Below are positions 1-7,758 of a DNA stretch of 34,300 bases, piece by piece. The stretch lies in the IMG/VR virus record IMGVR_UViG_3300020428_000041, positions 1 through 34,300 of that record. One strand, given 5' to 3'. Both the position numbers and the translations under genes were made by a program. The stretch comes from a virus. The notes under the pieces were generated by a model. It saw only the letters and a program-made list of their open reading frames with translations, did not search any database and was not told where the DNA came from. Each line of letters starts with the position of its first letter. Position 1 is the first letter of the stretch.

Positions 1-597
1 TTTCATACGGCAAATGGCACTGCTCCTTTGTATTTGCGAAGGAACACTAGCAACGGCGCGGTTATATCAATAAGCGCAGCCGGAGCTGATGTCGGCAGTA
101 TTGGTAGTAGCGGCGGCGATTTAGTGATCGGCAATGGTGATGTTGGTTTATATTTCTACGATGGCGCGGACGCTATTTTGCCATGGAATAACAGCACCGG
201 AGGGGTGAGCGATAATGCTATTGCCTTAGGTGTTGGGAGCTTTCGTTTTTCCCAATTTTTTGCTGCCACCGGGTCTATCAACACCTCTGACCGTAATGAA
301 AAGCAAGACATTGAAGAATTGTCAGACGCTGAAAAGCGTGTAGCGGTGGCGGCTAAAAGTCTTCTGCGGAAGTATCGCTGGAAGTCAGCAGTTGCAGAGA
401 AAGGCGACGATGCTCGCATTCACTTCGGAATCATTGCACAAGACCTACAGGACGCATTTACCGCTGAAGGCTTAGATGCAGCGCGATATGGCATGTGGTG
501 CAGTGACACATGGACTGACGAAGACACTGGCGAAGAACGCACACGCCTTGGTGTTCGCTACAGCGAACTTCTCGCCTTCATTATCTCAGCAATTTAG
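1..597 (+). CDS. Tail fibre/spike C-terminal part with S74 intramolecular chaperone (5' truncated)
   Basis: The frame is open from base 1, so the gene begins upstream of the window. A Gly/Ser-rich beta stretch is followed by a peptidase S74 (endosialidase-type chaperone) domain. The hallmark NTSDRNEKQDI lies near base 280-310, followed by the FGIIAQDLQDAF and YSELLAFII segments. In this family the C-terminal domain helps trimerise a fibre or spike and then cuts itself off just before the conserved Ser of the SDR motif. The protein would sit at the tail and contact the host surface. It stops with TAG right after YSELLAFIISAI, where many relatives continue into a short coiled coil, so the tail end is short. 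A 26-nt gap separates it from the next small gene. The fold call is firm; receptor target unknown. Confidence 0.88.
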   Translation, partial: FHTANGTAPLYLRRNTSNGAVISISAAGADVGSIGSSGGDLVIGNGDVGLYFYDGADAILPWNNSTGGVSDNAIALGVGSFRFSQFFAATGSINTSDRNEKQDIEELSDAEKRVAVAAKSLLRKYRWKSAVAEKGDDARIHFGIIAQDLQDAFTAEGLDAARYGMWCSDTWTDEDTGEERTRLGVRYSELLAFIISAI

Positions 598-623
598 GAG
601 CAAAACGCAGGAGCGGCGGTGAC

Positions 624-830
624 ATGGAAGTCGGTACGTTAAACAGCGCTGCACAGGTGAGTTGGAAACAGGTTGCCGTGCAAAAACAGGAACGGCTTCG
701 CACTGGCGCGGAAGGCGAAACTGTCCGCGAAGCCGTAGAGACGATCATGCCGGTTATGTACACCAAAGACGGCAACAAGATTGAGGTGCAACCACTGGGG
801 TCAACTCAAAGGGTGAATTTAAGTGCATGA
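624..830 (+). CDS. Small hypothetical phage protein (68 aa)
   Basis: I do not recognise this family. The product starts MEVGTLNSAAQVSWKQ and is predicted soluble and mostly helical, with charged residues throughout and no membrane segment. The ATG is preceded by an AGGAG about 10 nt upstream, a credible ribosome binding site. It lies between the fibre gene and a promoter at 853-881, so it is probably the last gene of the fibre transcript. Its position in the tail block suggests a virion-associated or fibre-accessory role, but that is inference only. The S74 gene's own frame, if read past its TAG, ends within this gene's start, so the two frames do not fuse. Confidence 0.6.
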   Translation: MEVGTLNSAAQVSWKQVAVQKQERLRTGAEGETVREAVETIMPVMYTKDGNKIEVQPLGSTQRVNLSA

Positions 831-852
831 ACGGTAGGAAATGCGTTTTCGC

Positions 853-881
853 TTGCAAGCGGAAGTTAGTGATACTATACA
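853..881 (+). promoter_or_regulatory. Sigma70-type promoter with embedded operator, driving tail genes
   Basis: TTGCAA at 853-858 and TATACA at 876-881 are separated by exactly 17 nt, in a 75-bp gap upstream of the gene at 906. The 15-mer GTTAGTGATACTATA at 865-879 lies across the spacer and the -10. It matches the palindromic element repeated through the genome (GTTAG-N5-CTAAC). A protein bound there would block polymerase, so the downstream tail genes are probably repressed in the lysogen. Confidence 0.7.
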
Positions 882-905
882 AAAAGAAATAAGCAGGGAA
901 AACTT

Positions 906-1133
906 ATGACGGATAAACCGACAATTACGTTGGTAGACGGTAGCAACTATGAAATTGCCAATCTTACAGACGAAATGAAAGAGCTTTTAGCGATCTGGGA
1001 GACGGCAAAGTTGGAGCTAAGTAAAGCCAATCGGACAGCAGCAATAAACAATATTGCCATTCAGCAGCTAGAAGAAGCGATAACTAACTCTCTATCTCAA
1101 CCTACAGAAGAGGTAGCAGTTGAACAGGAATGA
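906..1133 (+). CDS. Small DUF6447-like phage protein
   Basis: This 75-aa acidic protein starts with a short beta segment (TITLVDGSNYEIANL) and continues as a long helix (LTDEMKELLAIWETAKLEL). That layout, a 'NYEIANLTDE' type start followed by a coiled-coil-like helix, is the layout I associate with DUF6447, a short family common in marine phages next to tail genes. Its function is unknown; an assembly or chaperone role beside structural genes is a guess. It is the first gene behind the promoter at 853-881, with AGGGAAAACTT before the ATG, and it ends 3 nt before the next gene. Confidence 0.6.
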   Translation: MTDKPTITLVDGSNYEIANLTDEMKELLAIWETAKLELSKANRTAAINNIAIQQLEEAITNSLSQPTEEVAVEQE

Positions 1134-1136
1134 AGT

Positions 1137-2876
1137 ATGTACTTCAAACGGGACAGGTTTTCGGGGATTGCGCCGGGCGTAGCTCCTCGTTTGTTGGCGG
1201 ATCAGTTTGCGCAGACGGCTGAAAATATAGATTTTGAGTCGGGCAGGCTTGCGCCTACCACGAGCAACAGTTCTAGCGTACAGGCGCTACAAACCAGTTC
1301 TCGTAGATCGATCTTTTACTATAGAAGTACTAACTGGCTTGAGTGGACGGCGGACGGTGTAAAAGCCGTTCCCGGTCCAATACCAAACGATACTAATGAA
1401 CGCCTTTATTTTACTGGCGACAGCTATCCAAAAATGGGCACCGTTTCTTCAATGGTATCTGGATCATCTGGTTATCCTGCTACCGTATACAGATTAGGAG
1501 TCCCTGCAGCCGGTACTGCTCCTGGCGTCGGAAAGAGTGGATCGGTTGCATCTGCTGAGATCGCGGAAGATAGGACTTACGTTTATACGTTTGTCACGGC
1601 TTACGGAGAAGAAGGACCCCCTAGTCCGGCCAGTAACGTTATACAAGTGACAAGTACCGAGACAGTTACAGTTTCGATGCCGTCAAACGAACTGCCTGGT
1701 TCTAGTTCTTACACAAACTCTAGCGATTTCAATATGGGTAGCGGCGCATTGAAGCGTATCTACCGTTCCAATACAGGCTCAAGTTTTACCAGTTTTCAGT
1801 TTGTTGCCGAGGTTGCGATAAGCGCTACGTCTTTTTCGGACACGGTGGCGACAACTAGCCTTGGCGAAGTATTGCCTAGCGGGACATGGATTGGCCCGCC
1901 AGATGACAACACTGCTTTGTATCCTGACGGGCAGATGCAGGGTCTGTGTTCGGTTGGTAATGGAGTGTTTGCTGGATTTAGCGGCAAGCGGTTCTGCTTA
2001 AGTGAACCTTATCTTCCGCACGCTTGGCCTATTGGCTACAGGATTACATTAGAAGAAGACATTAAAGCGATAGCTGCTACCGGCAATGGTGTCGTGGCGC
2101 TTACTGAAGGTACGCCTTACTTTATAACGGGCACTGATCCTTCGGCCATGACACCTATCCAGGTTGATCTCGCGCAAGCCTGTGTAAATACGAACAGCGT
2201 TGTGGATATGGGGCAGTTTGTGCTTTATGCCGCTCCTGACGGGCTTGTTGCAGTTAGCAACACTAGCGGTCAGGTTGTCACAAGGGGTTTGATTTCGGCT
2301 AAGCAATGGAACGCTGATTTTAAACCGGCTTTGATTCGAGCATTCCGGCATGAAGATACTTATGTAGCGTTTTACAACGACAGTGGCACGTTGGGCGGAT
2401 GGGTGTATGACCCACGCGCTGACGAGGCGGCTTTGTCTACGTTGACGGTTAGTGCAGAAGTTCGCGGCGGGTACATGGACCCGAAGGATGGGCAGCTATA
2501 CGTTATTGAAGCCAACACAGTTAAGAAGTATCAGGGCGGTAGCTCTTCAAATTCTTTGGTTTGGAAGTCAAAGAAGTTCGTAGCTCCTAGTCCAATTAGC
2601 ATGGCTTGGGTTTCAGTACATGCTTCGTCTTATCCAGTTTCCGTGAGGGTTTGGGCGGACGGCGTGTTAATAGCCTATTACACAGTAAGTTACTCAGCGA
2701 ACGTTTACACGCAAACCACTACGACGCCCTCTGGTATATCGAATGGAAGCCTCCAAGAACCGATAATGCGGTTGCCTCCTACTGTTGGTCTTGAGTGGGA
2801 AGTTGAAGTAAGCGGCGCGGTTTCAATAAACGAGGTTTGTTTGGCTCAGTCTATGGATGAGATCCGTGGGCTATGA
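1137..2876 (+). CDS. Large virion structural protein (tail/tail-tip, 579 aa)
   Basis: The product is rich in Gly, Ser, Thr, Val and aromatic residues with many predicted beta strands, typical of virion tail components. A segment near residues 145-165 (YVYTFVTAYGEEGPPSPAS) looks like an immunoglobulin/FN3-like strand pattern seen in many phage tail proteins. The N-terminus MYFKRDRFSGIAPGVAPRLL resembles starts of tail proteins from marine podophages and siphophages. There is no signal peptide or membrane helix. AGGA precedes the ATG by about 8 nt, and the stop overlaps the next start (ATGA), so the two are co-translated. One partial match to the genome-wide operator lies inside at 2253-2267. 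The exact tail role cannot be set from sequence alone. Confidence 0.7.
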   Translation: MYFKRDRFSGIAPGVAPRLLADQFAQTAENIDFESGRLAPTTSNSSSVQALQTSSRRSIFYYRSTNWLEWTADGVKAVPGPIPNDTNERLYFTGDSYPKMGTVSSMVSGSSGYPATVYRLGVPAAGTAPGVGKSGSVASAEIAEDRTYVYTFVTAYGEEGPPSPASNVIQVTSTETVTVSMPSNELPGSSSYTNSSDFNMGSGALKRIYRSNTGSSFTSFQFVAEVAISATSFSDTVATTSLGEVLPSGTWIGPPDDNTALYPDGQMQGLCSVGNGVFAGFSGKRFCLSEPYLPHAWPIGYRITLEEDIKAIAATGNGVVALTEGTPYFITGTDPSAMTPIQVDLAQACVNTNSVVDMGQFVLYAAPDGLVAVSNTSGQVVTRGLISAKQWNADFKPALIRAFRHEDTYVAFYNDSGTLGGWVYDPRADEAALSTLTVSAEVRGGYMDPKDGQLYVIEANTVKKYQGGSSSNSLVWKSKKFVAPSPISMAWVSVHASSYPVSVRVWADGVLIAYYTVSYSANVYTQTTTTPSGISNGSLQEPIMRLPPTVGLEWEVEVSGAVSINEVCLAQSMDEIRGL

Positions 2877-4636
2877 CAGTCAGAACAAATAACCCTACAA
2901 AAGTCCCTTCCGTACTAACGGTTCCTGCTGGAGTTTCTCCTGAGCTTCGCCGTTATTTGGAGCAGCTAACCGAAACAATTGAAATACGGCTGGGGCGACG
3001 AGGCGATCAACGCGACAGGGCCGTAACTCTTAGGGAACTTATCGACAGCGGTTTGGCTAAAGATTTGCTGTCTAATCCGTTTGATCCGAATACAAGCGGT
3101 AATACGGGGTTTGTTCCGCCAAGTCAGGCGTTGCAAGATCTTGCTGTACCTCCAGCCCCAACTGGATTTACGGCTGTTGGCGCGTTTAGTCAGGTTATTT
3201 TAAATTGGGATTATCCCAGTTACGCAAATCATTCTTTTACGGAAGTTTGGCGACACGATTCTGATAGCGTTGGGGATGCGCAGCTTGTTGGTGTTCAGGC
3301 AGGCCGCGTTTTTGTCGATCCTGTTGGATCTGGCGTTACTCGTTATTACTGGGTACGGCATGTAAACACAGACAATATATTTGGGCCGTTTAACTCGGCA
3401 TCAGGAACAGCGGCGACTACAGCTACCGACGTAAACCACATGCTGGGTGTGCTTTCGGGAGCGATAACGTCGTCGCAGTTAGCGACGAGTCTGGCAACGC
3501 CCATCGGTAACCTACCAGCTAATACAGCTAGCAGTATTACAGCAATAGAAACTGCACAAAACGCCCAAGGCGTAACAATTGCAGCCCAAGCTAGTACTGT
3601 CACATCGTTAAATTCGACGGTAGCCGGTCACACTACGTCAATTTCAACACAAGCCACCAGCATTAATGGATTGAGTGCTCAGTACAGCGTCAAGATCGAT
3701 AACAACGGACACGTTTCTGGGTTTGGACTATCGAGTACTACAACGACTGCTGGCCCGACTAGCGCATTTATTGTAAGGGCGGATACCTTTGCAATTGTAG
3801 ACCCCGCAAGCACCGGCAACGGACTAGGAACAACAAGTCCTACAGCAGACACAGTACCGTTTATATATCACGACGGTAGTGGAACGCTTAATGGCGAGAC
3901 TGTGCCTGCTGGCGTGTACATGAAACGGACGTTTATCGGTGAGGCGCAGATTCAAAACGCGCAAATAAAGGAATTAGCTGCAGACAAAATCAGTTCAGGA
4001 TTTATTTCGTCTGGCCGGATACAAACGAATTCAATCGATGCGTCTAAATTAAACATCGATAACTCGTCGCTCACGTCTAGCGTTGTTGGTGGTGTACCAA
4101 CACTCCAGATCGGTGCAGTAAATGTGAACACCCTGACGGGTAACAGTATCAGCGCTACGATCATGTCTGGTACAACGGTTTACGCCAATAGACTGACAGG
4201 CGACGTAAACAAGCTGATCCCCTTCAGATCTACAACTCCAGTTCCTTTTCGCGGCAATGCTGCTTCCGGTGGCGGAACTGTAGTAGTCCTAACCGAACAA
4301 CTTCCCGCAACGACTCACCTAACCGTGGGTCATAAGCCGTTTGCCTCCGTGACCGGATGGTACGACTCGACAAACGCTAAGACCTACTCGTTCAAATTGT
4401 ACATGCAGCTTGGTTCAGGCTCGTACCAACTTGTCGGTGAAACTAGATTTAAAGCAAACACCAATCTATATGCGCAGTTTGCCGTCAGCGGTTCGCTCTC
4501 TACTGCAACAACGTCAGTCGTTAATCTGAAACTAGAGGTCACGCGCACAGGCAGCTCTGGCATTTTTTACAATGACACTTCAACTACCGTCGATAACATT
4601 TACGAAGTTTCCGGTTTCATATTGGGGGCGCGGTGA
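2873..4636 (+). CDS. Tail protein with FN3-like and DUF1983 (tip-protein J type) segments
   Basis: This 587-aa protein has an N-terminal helical part with a predicted short coiled coil (LRRYLEQLTETIEIRLGRRG). An FN3-like beta domain follows at about residues 95-185 (PPAPTGFTAVGAFSQVILNW onward). A Thr/Ser/Ala-rich repeat stretch with heptad-like 'NST/TSIN' spacing comes next. At about residues 270-330 there is a DUF1983-type segment (YSVKIDNNGHVSGFGL, then FIVRADTFAIVDP), which is found in the C-terminal half of lambda J-like tip attachment proteins. The C-terminus is a beta-rich domain of unknown target. It probably forms part of the host-contacting tail tip or fibre. It starts 4 nt inside the preceding gene and its stop touches the next start. 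Confidence 0.75.
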   Translation: MTVRTNNPTKVPSVLTVPAGVSPELRRYLEQLTETIEIRLGRRGDQRDRAVTLRELIDSGLAKDLLSNPFDPNTSGNTGFVPPSQALQDLAVPPAPTGFTAVGAFSQVILNWDYPSYANHSFTEVWRHDSDSVGDAQLVGVQAGRVFVDPVGSGVTRYYWVRHVNTDNIFGPFNSASGTAATTATDVNHMLGVLSGAITSSQLATSLATPIGNLPANTASSITAIETAQNAQGVTIAAQASTVTSLNSTVAGHTTSISTQATSINGLSAQYSVKIDNNGHVSGFGLSSTTTTAGPTSAFIVRADTFAIVDPASTGNGLGTTSPTADTVPFIYHDGSGTLNGETVPAGVYMKRTFIGEAQIQNAQIKELAADKISSGFISSGRIQTNSIDASKLNIDNSSLTSSVVGGVPTLQIGAVNVNTLTGNSISATIMSGTTVYANRLTGDVNKLIPFRSTTPVPFRGNAASGGGTVVVLTEQLPATTHLTVGHKPFASVTGWYDSTNAKTYSFKLYMQLGSGSYQLVGETRFKANTNLYAQFAVSGSLSTATTSVVNLKLEVTRTGSSGIFYNDTSTTVDNIYEVSGFILGAR

Positions 4637-4986
4637 TGCAGCAGTTTGTGAAGTGGGATCACGACAACAACAAGATCCTATTTGGGCCGCAGGGAATAAG
4701 TGGAGACGGCGACAACTGGTATCCCGTCGATGAAGGGCCAGAGATCGTTAATCCACGGACACAGACGCGCCAGTTTGTTTTCGATGAGTCTTCGCAAACC
4801 GTGGTCGGCAGTATTTCTGGTGACCCTGCATTGACGTGGGAACAAGTCCGCGCTGCGGGATACGGCAATCTTGAAGAGCAACTCGACATGCTCTGGCACG
4901 ACATCAATAACGGTGCGCTCGACCAGACAGGGACTTTCTACAATCACATAAAAGCCGTGAAAGACGGTGCGCCAAAAAATTCATAA
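4636..4986 (+). CDS. Small tail-accessory protein (tail-fibre-assembly/XkdW-like)
   Basis: This 116-aa protein opens with a beta-rich half (QFVKWDHDNNKILFGPQG) and closes with NLEEQLDMLWHDINNGALD and FYNHIKAVKDGAPK. The C-terminal 'eeQLDMLwhdi...I.avKd..Pk' pattern is common in small phage proteins coded directly after tail fibres, including those annotated XkdW-like or fibre-assembly. GGGGG sits 7 nt before the ATG at 4636; a GTG at 4633 is also possible but too close to it. TGATG overlap with the upstream tail gene implies coupled translation. The role is inferred from context and motif only. Confidence 0.6.
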   Translation: MQQFVKWDHDNNKILFGPQGISGDGDNWYPVDEGPEIVNPRTQTRQFVFDESSQTVVGSISGDPALTWEQVRAAGYGNLEEQLDMLWHDINNGALDQTGTFYNHIKAVKDGAPKNS

Positions 4987-4989
4987 GCC

Positions 4990-5454
4990 ATGGTGATTGA
5001 ATCAATCGCAGCGGCCACAGCCACTCTCTCGGCTTTGAATGGGCTGATAGCTCAATGCAACGAGACTGGGCAAGGCGTCCACCAAGTCATGGGGATGATT
5101 AGTGACTTCGGAGAAGGCATTACTGACTTCGAGGCGCAACGTCGTCAGAGCACCTTCAAGCCACTTACTCAGAACGAGATTCTCAAGTTGCAAATGATTA
5201 AACGCCAATACGAACGCCATTGGCAGTCAGTCCACGATTTGCTCCTCGTGGCAGACCCGAAGCTCCTCGATGATTTCAAGGCCGCAAAAAAACAGCAAGA
5301 CCTTGACCGACAAGAACACTTGAGAATGATTGCTCGCAAGGCGAAAGCCCGACAGCATCTGATAAACCAAATCCTTGTGGGAGGCACTACTCTAATTATA
5401 GGTGGAGTCATAATTGCCGGGGGTTTTGCAATCATAATGCGGGTGTATGGATGA
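4990..5454 (+). CDS. Phage protein with C-terminal membrane helix (154 aa)
   Basis: I do not recognise a named family. The N-terminal half is amphipathic and helical (VIESIAAATATLSALNGL), followed by a charged central region with long helices (LKLQMIKRQYERHWQSVHDL, DDFKAAKKQQDLDRQEHLRM). Close to the C-terminus is one hydrophobic, glycine-rich helix (LVGGTTLIIGGVIIAGGFA) ending in RVYG. Similar one-helix proteins are frequent in marine podophages between the tail genes and the lysis or att region. A membrane-anchored scaffold, internal virion protein or lysis accessory would all fit; no enzyme motif is visible. Its stop overlaps the next ATG (ATGA), implying co-translation. Confidence 0.65.
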   Translation: MVIESIAAATATLSALNGLIAQCNETGQGVHQVMGMISDFGEGITDFEAQRRQSTFKPLTQNEILKLQMIKRQYERHWQSVHDLLLVADPKLLDDFKAAKKQQDLDRQEHLRMIARKAKARQHLINQILVGGTTLIIGGVIIAGGFAIIMRVYG

Positions 5455-5666
5455 ACACCGTCATGGCATTCCTTCTTGTTGTGATTGTAGAAGGCGAACC
5501 GTTGCCTCAGAAGTGGTACTACCGGGATATCACGAGATGTAATACCTTTGCATATTACATAAGCACAGGTAAGGCTAAAGTTAACAACCGATACCAGATG
5601 CAAACGAACGTGACTTCATACTGCATCCCGCAGACCGTGCCTGCTAATACAAAATTTTGGGACTAG
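5451..5666 (+). CDS. Small possibly secreted or membrane-anchored protein (71 aa)
   Basis: The product begins with a short hydrophobic stretch (MNTVMAFLLVVIVEGEPL) that could be a signal or anchor, followed by a small globular part with two cysteines (RCNTFAYYI and TSYCIPQTV) that could form a disulphide outside the cytoplasm. Short proteins with this shape, a hydrophobic start and two Cys, often sit beside the preceding one-helix protein in marine phages. Function is unknown. It overlaps the upstream gene by 4 nt and is the last gene of the plus-strand tail block. It ends with TAG just before a GTACTC/GAGTAC inverted repeat at 5668-5681. Confidence 0.6.
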   Translation: MNTVMAFLLVVIVEGEPLPQKWYYRDITRCNTFAYYISTGKAKVNNRYQMQTNVTSYCIPQTVPANTKFWD

Positions 5667-5667
5667 T

Positions 5668-5900
5668 GTACTCCAGAGTACAAAACAATTCGTACCAATC
5701 AGGCACAACTATATAAATCAACAGCTTAGAGGCCCGTCGTATAAGGGCTAGATATAAACAAACAGTAGTAAATACAACTACTTAGGATTTTAACGGTTCG
5801 AATCCCTCTCTCTCCGCCACTATTTTTTATGCCCGCAAGCCCTTGTTTTACCTACGTTGTGCGTTGTACTTTTTGTGCTAAGTACACAGGGAGTACAAAC
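5668..5900. repeat. Candidate integrase arm-type sites around attP
   Basis: GTAC-centred words flank the att core. On the left are an inverted repeat GTACTC-CA-GAGTAC at 5668-5681 and GAGTACAAAA at 5676-5685. On the right are TTGTACT at 5864-5870, AGTACAC at 5881-5887 and GAGTACAAAC at 5891-5900. Tyrosine integrases of the lambda type bind short arm sites on both sides of the core, so these are candidates. The last copy overlaps the integrase ribosome binding site. The rest of 5667-5901 carries no gene. Confidence 0.4.
5795..5819 (+). other. attP core: 3' end of a tRNA-Ser gene
   Basis: These 25 bases run from GGTTCGAATCCC (3' part of a T-arm) through CTCTCTCCGCCA, an acceptor strand with encoded CCA typical of tRNA-Ser. 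The rest of the tRNA (anticodon and long variable arm) is absent upstream. Phages that integrate into tRNA genes carry such an end so that integration restores the tRNA. The integrase gene starts 83 bp downstream, the usual neighbour. Because phage genes lie on both sides, this is attP, not an integrated attL or attR. Confidence 0.75.
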
Positions 5901-5901
5901 G

Positions 5902-6924
5902 ATGGCATCAGTAAGACCTCAAAGCGGCAGTTTTCAGGCTATCGTGCGTCTGAAAGGCATACGAGTAGTCAAAACATTTGATACCAAAACGAAGGCAAAG
6001 TTTTGGGCTAAAGACGTAGAAACGCAGATCAACGACGGCACATGGATCGATGTTAATAAACAGAAAACCATCGATCTGCACACCATACTTCAATGGTCTA
6101 TCGATCAAGCTCAATCGAAAAAAGCTTTTGGCAAGTCAAAGCTTGCTGGCATGAGGAGGATGCAGCGTGAGATTGGGCATCTGACATTAGATAAACTCAC
6201 AGTTGAAAATGTTGTTTTGTATGCTACGGCTCTCCGGCAAGACCTGGCAGCAAGCACTGCTACGCAATACCTAAGTTACTGCGCGAAAGCAGTTAGGCGG
6301 GCGAAGAAAGTACAGGATATTCCTCTACGAATAAATCCATTTATTGAAGCTTCTGATTTGTTGAAAGAAGAAAAGCTAACCGGCGCTAGTAATGAACGTG
6401 ATCGCAGACCGACAGACCAAGAGTTGGCGTTGATAGATCAGCACACGGATGGGTATTTGCGGTCTTATTGTTTTGTTGCTTTGGATTCTGCTATGCGACA
6501 AGGAGAGATTCATGCGCTTAGGAAAGATGAGTTGGATTTCACAAAGGATTTAATCTTGGTTCGTAATCGCAAAGACAAGGACACAGATGAGGGCCGTGAC
6601 ATGGTAATTCCTATGTTTGGCCCGACGAGAGAGGTGCTCCTACGCGAATATAAAGCCTCTAACCAAGAGTCAGCTATTAACAACGCGCCTAAATTAGCGG
6701 CTTCTGTCTCTGATAAGTGGAGTAAATTTAGAAAAGCTTACCTTCCGTTAGTGTCGACAAAAGACGATAGGTTGAGATTCCACGACTTTAGGCATGAAGC
6801 AATTAGTCGTTTGTTTGAAAAGAACTGGGATATACCAGAGGTAGCTGCAGTGTCAGGACATAGAGATTGGTCGCAGCTAAAGCGATACACCAATCTCAAG
6901 CCTGAGAACCTAGTCCACCGATAA
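5902..6924 (+). CDS. int: Tyrosine-type site-specific integrase
   Basis: This is a 340-aa tyrosine recombinase that would join attP to the host tRNA-Ser attB. An N-terminal AP2-like arm-binding region (SFQAIVRLKGIRVVKTFDTK) and a core-binding SAM-like region precede the catalytic domain. The catalytic signatures are all present: the box I Arg (DSAMRQGEIHALRKDEL), a mid-domain Lys region (VRNRKDKDTDEGR), HDFRHEAISRLF for the His-x-x-Arg, SGHRDW for the second His, and the nucleophile in LKRYTNL. I chose ATG 5902 because GGGAG lies 8 nt upstream and the AP2-like part starts there; an upstream GTG/ATG adds only 15 unlikely residues. Its end overlaps the convergent HTH gene by 15 nt, and one candidate arm site covers its Shine-Dalgarno. 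Confidence 0.93.
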   Translation: MASVRPQSGSFQAIVRLKGIRVVKTFDTKTKAKFWAKDVETQINDGTWIDVNKQKTIDLHTILQWSIDQAQSKKAFGKSKLAGMRRMQREIGHLTLDKLTVENVVLYATALRQDLAASTATQYLSYCAKAVRRAKKVQDIPLRINPFIEASDLLKEEKLTGASNERDRRPTDQELALIDQHTDGYLRSYCFVALDSAMRQGEIHALRKDELDFTKDLILVRNRKDKDTDEGRDMVIPMFGPTREVLLREYKASNQESAINNAPKLAASVSDKWSKFRKAYLPLVSTKDDRLRFHDFRHEAISRLFEKNWDIPEVAAVSGHRDWSQLKRYTNLKPENLVHR

Positions 6925-7152
6925 CCCGTTCGGGTCTTCTTTGGTTTGAAGATTGAGTTCTCGGCCTTTGGTCAAAAAATTTGCTACGTCAGTGATAGTA
7001 AACAAATACCTTTTACCTACGTTTCCATGCGGGATTGGAAAGTCGCCTCTTGCAAGATGCGCATATACTGTCTGTGGCGTGATCCTCAACAGTTCTGATA
7101 CCTCAGTGACTGTTAAGATGTCATCGTACCTTTCTCTTAGAATATCAAGCAT
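6910..7152 (-). CDS. HTH protein, excisionase-like (MerR/HTH_17 type)
   Basis: This 80-aa protein carries a winged-helix start, ILTVTEVSELLRITPQTVYA, followed by GDFPIPHGNVGKRYLFTITD and VANFL. That is the HTH_17/excisionase pattern: helix-turn-helix, a 'G.iP....g.r..f...di..fl' wing, and a terminal helix. In temperate phages such proteins bend att DNA to direct excision, or act as small transcription regulators. It lies next to the integrase and is convergent with it, overlapping by 15 nt. That makes antisense transcription of int possible when this gene is read through. An operator-type palindrome with a TATACA -10-like end lies 20 nt upstream of the start. Confidence 0.7.
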   Translation of the reverse strand: MLDILRERYDDILTVTEVSELLRITPQTVYAHLARGDFPIPHGNVGKRYLFTITDVANFLTKGRELNLQTKEDPNGLSVD

Positions 7153-7172
7153 GCGGAGCAGCCTTATTTGTG

Positions 7173-7187
7173 TATAGCAATACTAAC
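7173..7187. promoter_or_regulatory. Operator copy with embedded -10, upstream of the excisionase-like gene
   Basis: On the minus strand it reads GTTAGTATTGCTATA and continues CA, so the TGC-TATACA end forms an extended -10 element 20 nt before the ATG at 7152. No clear -35 is present. The same arrangement, an operator half CTATA that is also the -10, is seen at 865-879. It overlaps the stop codon of the gene ending at 7183. Confidence 0.55.
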
Positions 7188-7758
7188 TTATGTTTGTTTG
7201 TATTGATATAACGTTGTTTTTATTGTTTTGTTTCAGCGGTCCTTTGCGACTTTTTTCTGTGTATCTAATAAACCTTTTGTTTTCAATCGCCCACTCGACA
7301 AGCGTGTTTGCTAGTGCCGGTGGTGTTGGGAAATACATTGCGTTTTCATAAAAGCGATATCCTAAGACAAGCTGCTTGTCTAAGGATTCGTGAAGCGTGT
7401 AAGTACAAATTTTGCTTGATCTTACAAACTCGCTTTTTACAGGTTTAGCTATTGTGGTAGCCGTCAACACGTTGCAATACAGATCAATGTCATTCTTTTC
7501 GAAAAGCCACAAAGGAAGCCTTGCGCCTAAAGAATTGCAGTGCCACGGGATTCTGTCTTCAAATTCCCAGAGCTTGCTCCAGCATATGTTGATGCGTGTT
7601 TCTTGGTTGGGTTTAAGAGGACTTTTACCGACAAGCATGTATTCATAAGCGTTGAAATCTGTATCTCTGTGTTCTTGGTCGCAGGCAACAAAGAACTTGT
7701 TCATTTGCCTTAGCTTGTTTGTTTTTTCCCAACTGTCATTTTTTATTACTCGACCCAT
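7183..7758 (-). CDS. Hypothetical protein (191 aa) downstream of repressor
   Basis: I do not recognise this protein. It is 191 aa, starts MGRVIKNDSWEKTNKLRQMN and has no membrane segment, signal peptide or clear enzyme motif. A cluster of aromatic residues is visible in the middle (NICWSKLWEFEDRIPWHCN) and a basic tail at the end (RKGPLKQNNKNN). I place the start at 7758 because GGAG sits 8 nt upstream, although the frame is open further back. It overlaps the end of the repressor gene by 13 nt, so both are co-translated. A partner or modulator of the repressor, or a lysogenic conversion factor, would fit its place in the immunity region, but nothing in the sequence proves either. Confidence 0.7.
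   Translation of the reverse strand: MGRVIKNDSWEKTNKLRQMNKFFVACDQEHRDTDFNAYEYMLVGKSPLKPNQETRINICWSKLWEFEDRIPWHCNSLGARLPLWLFEKNDIDLYCNVLTATTIAKPVKSEFVRSSKICTYTLHESLDKQLVLGYRFYENAMYFPTPPALANTLVEWAIENKRFIRYTEKSRKGPLKQNNKNNVISIQTNIS

Noticed and set aside
4990-5666. Holin/spanin assignment for the two small membrane or secreted proteins
   Set aside because: One membrane helix each and two Cys are not enough; no endolysin or lipobox is in the window.
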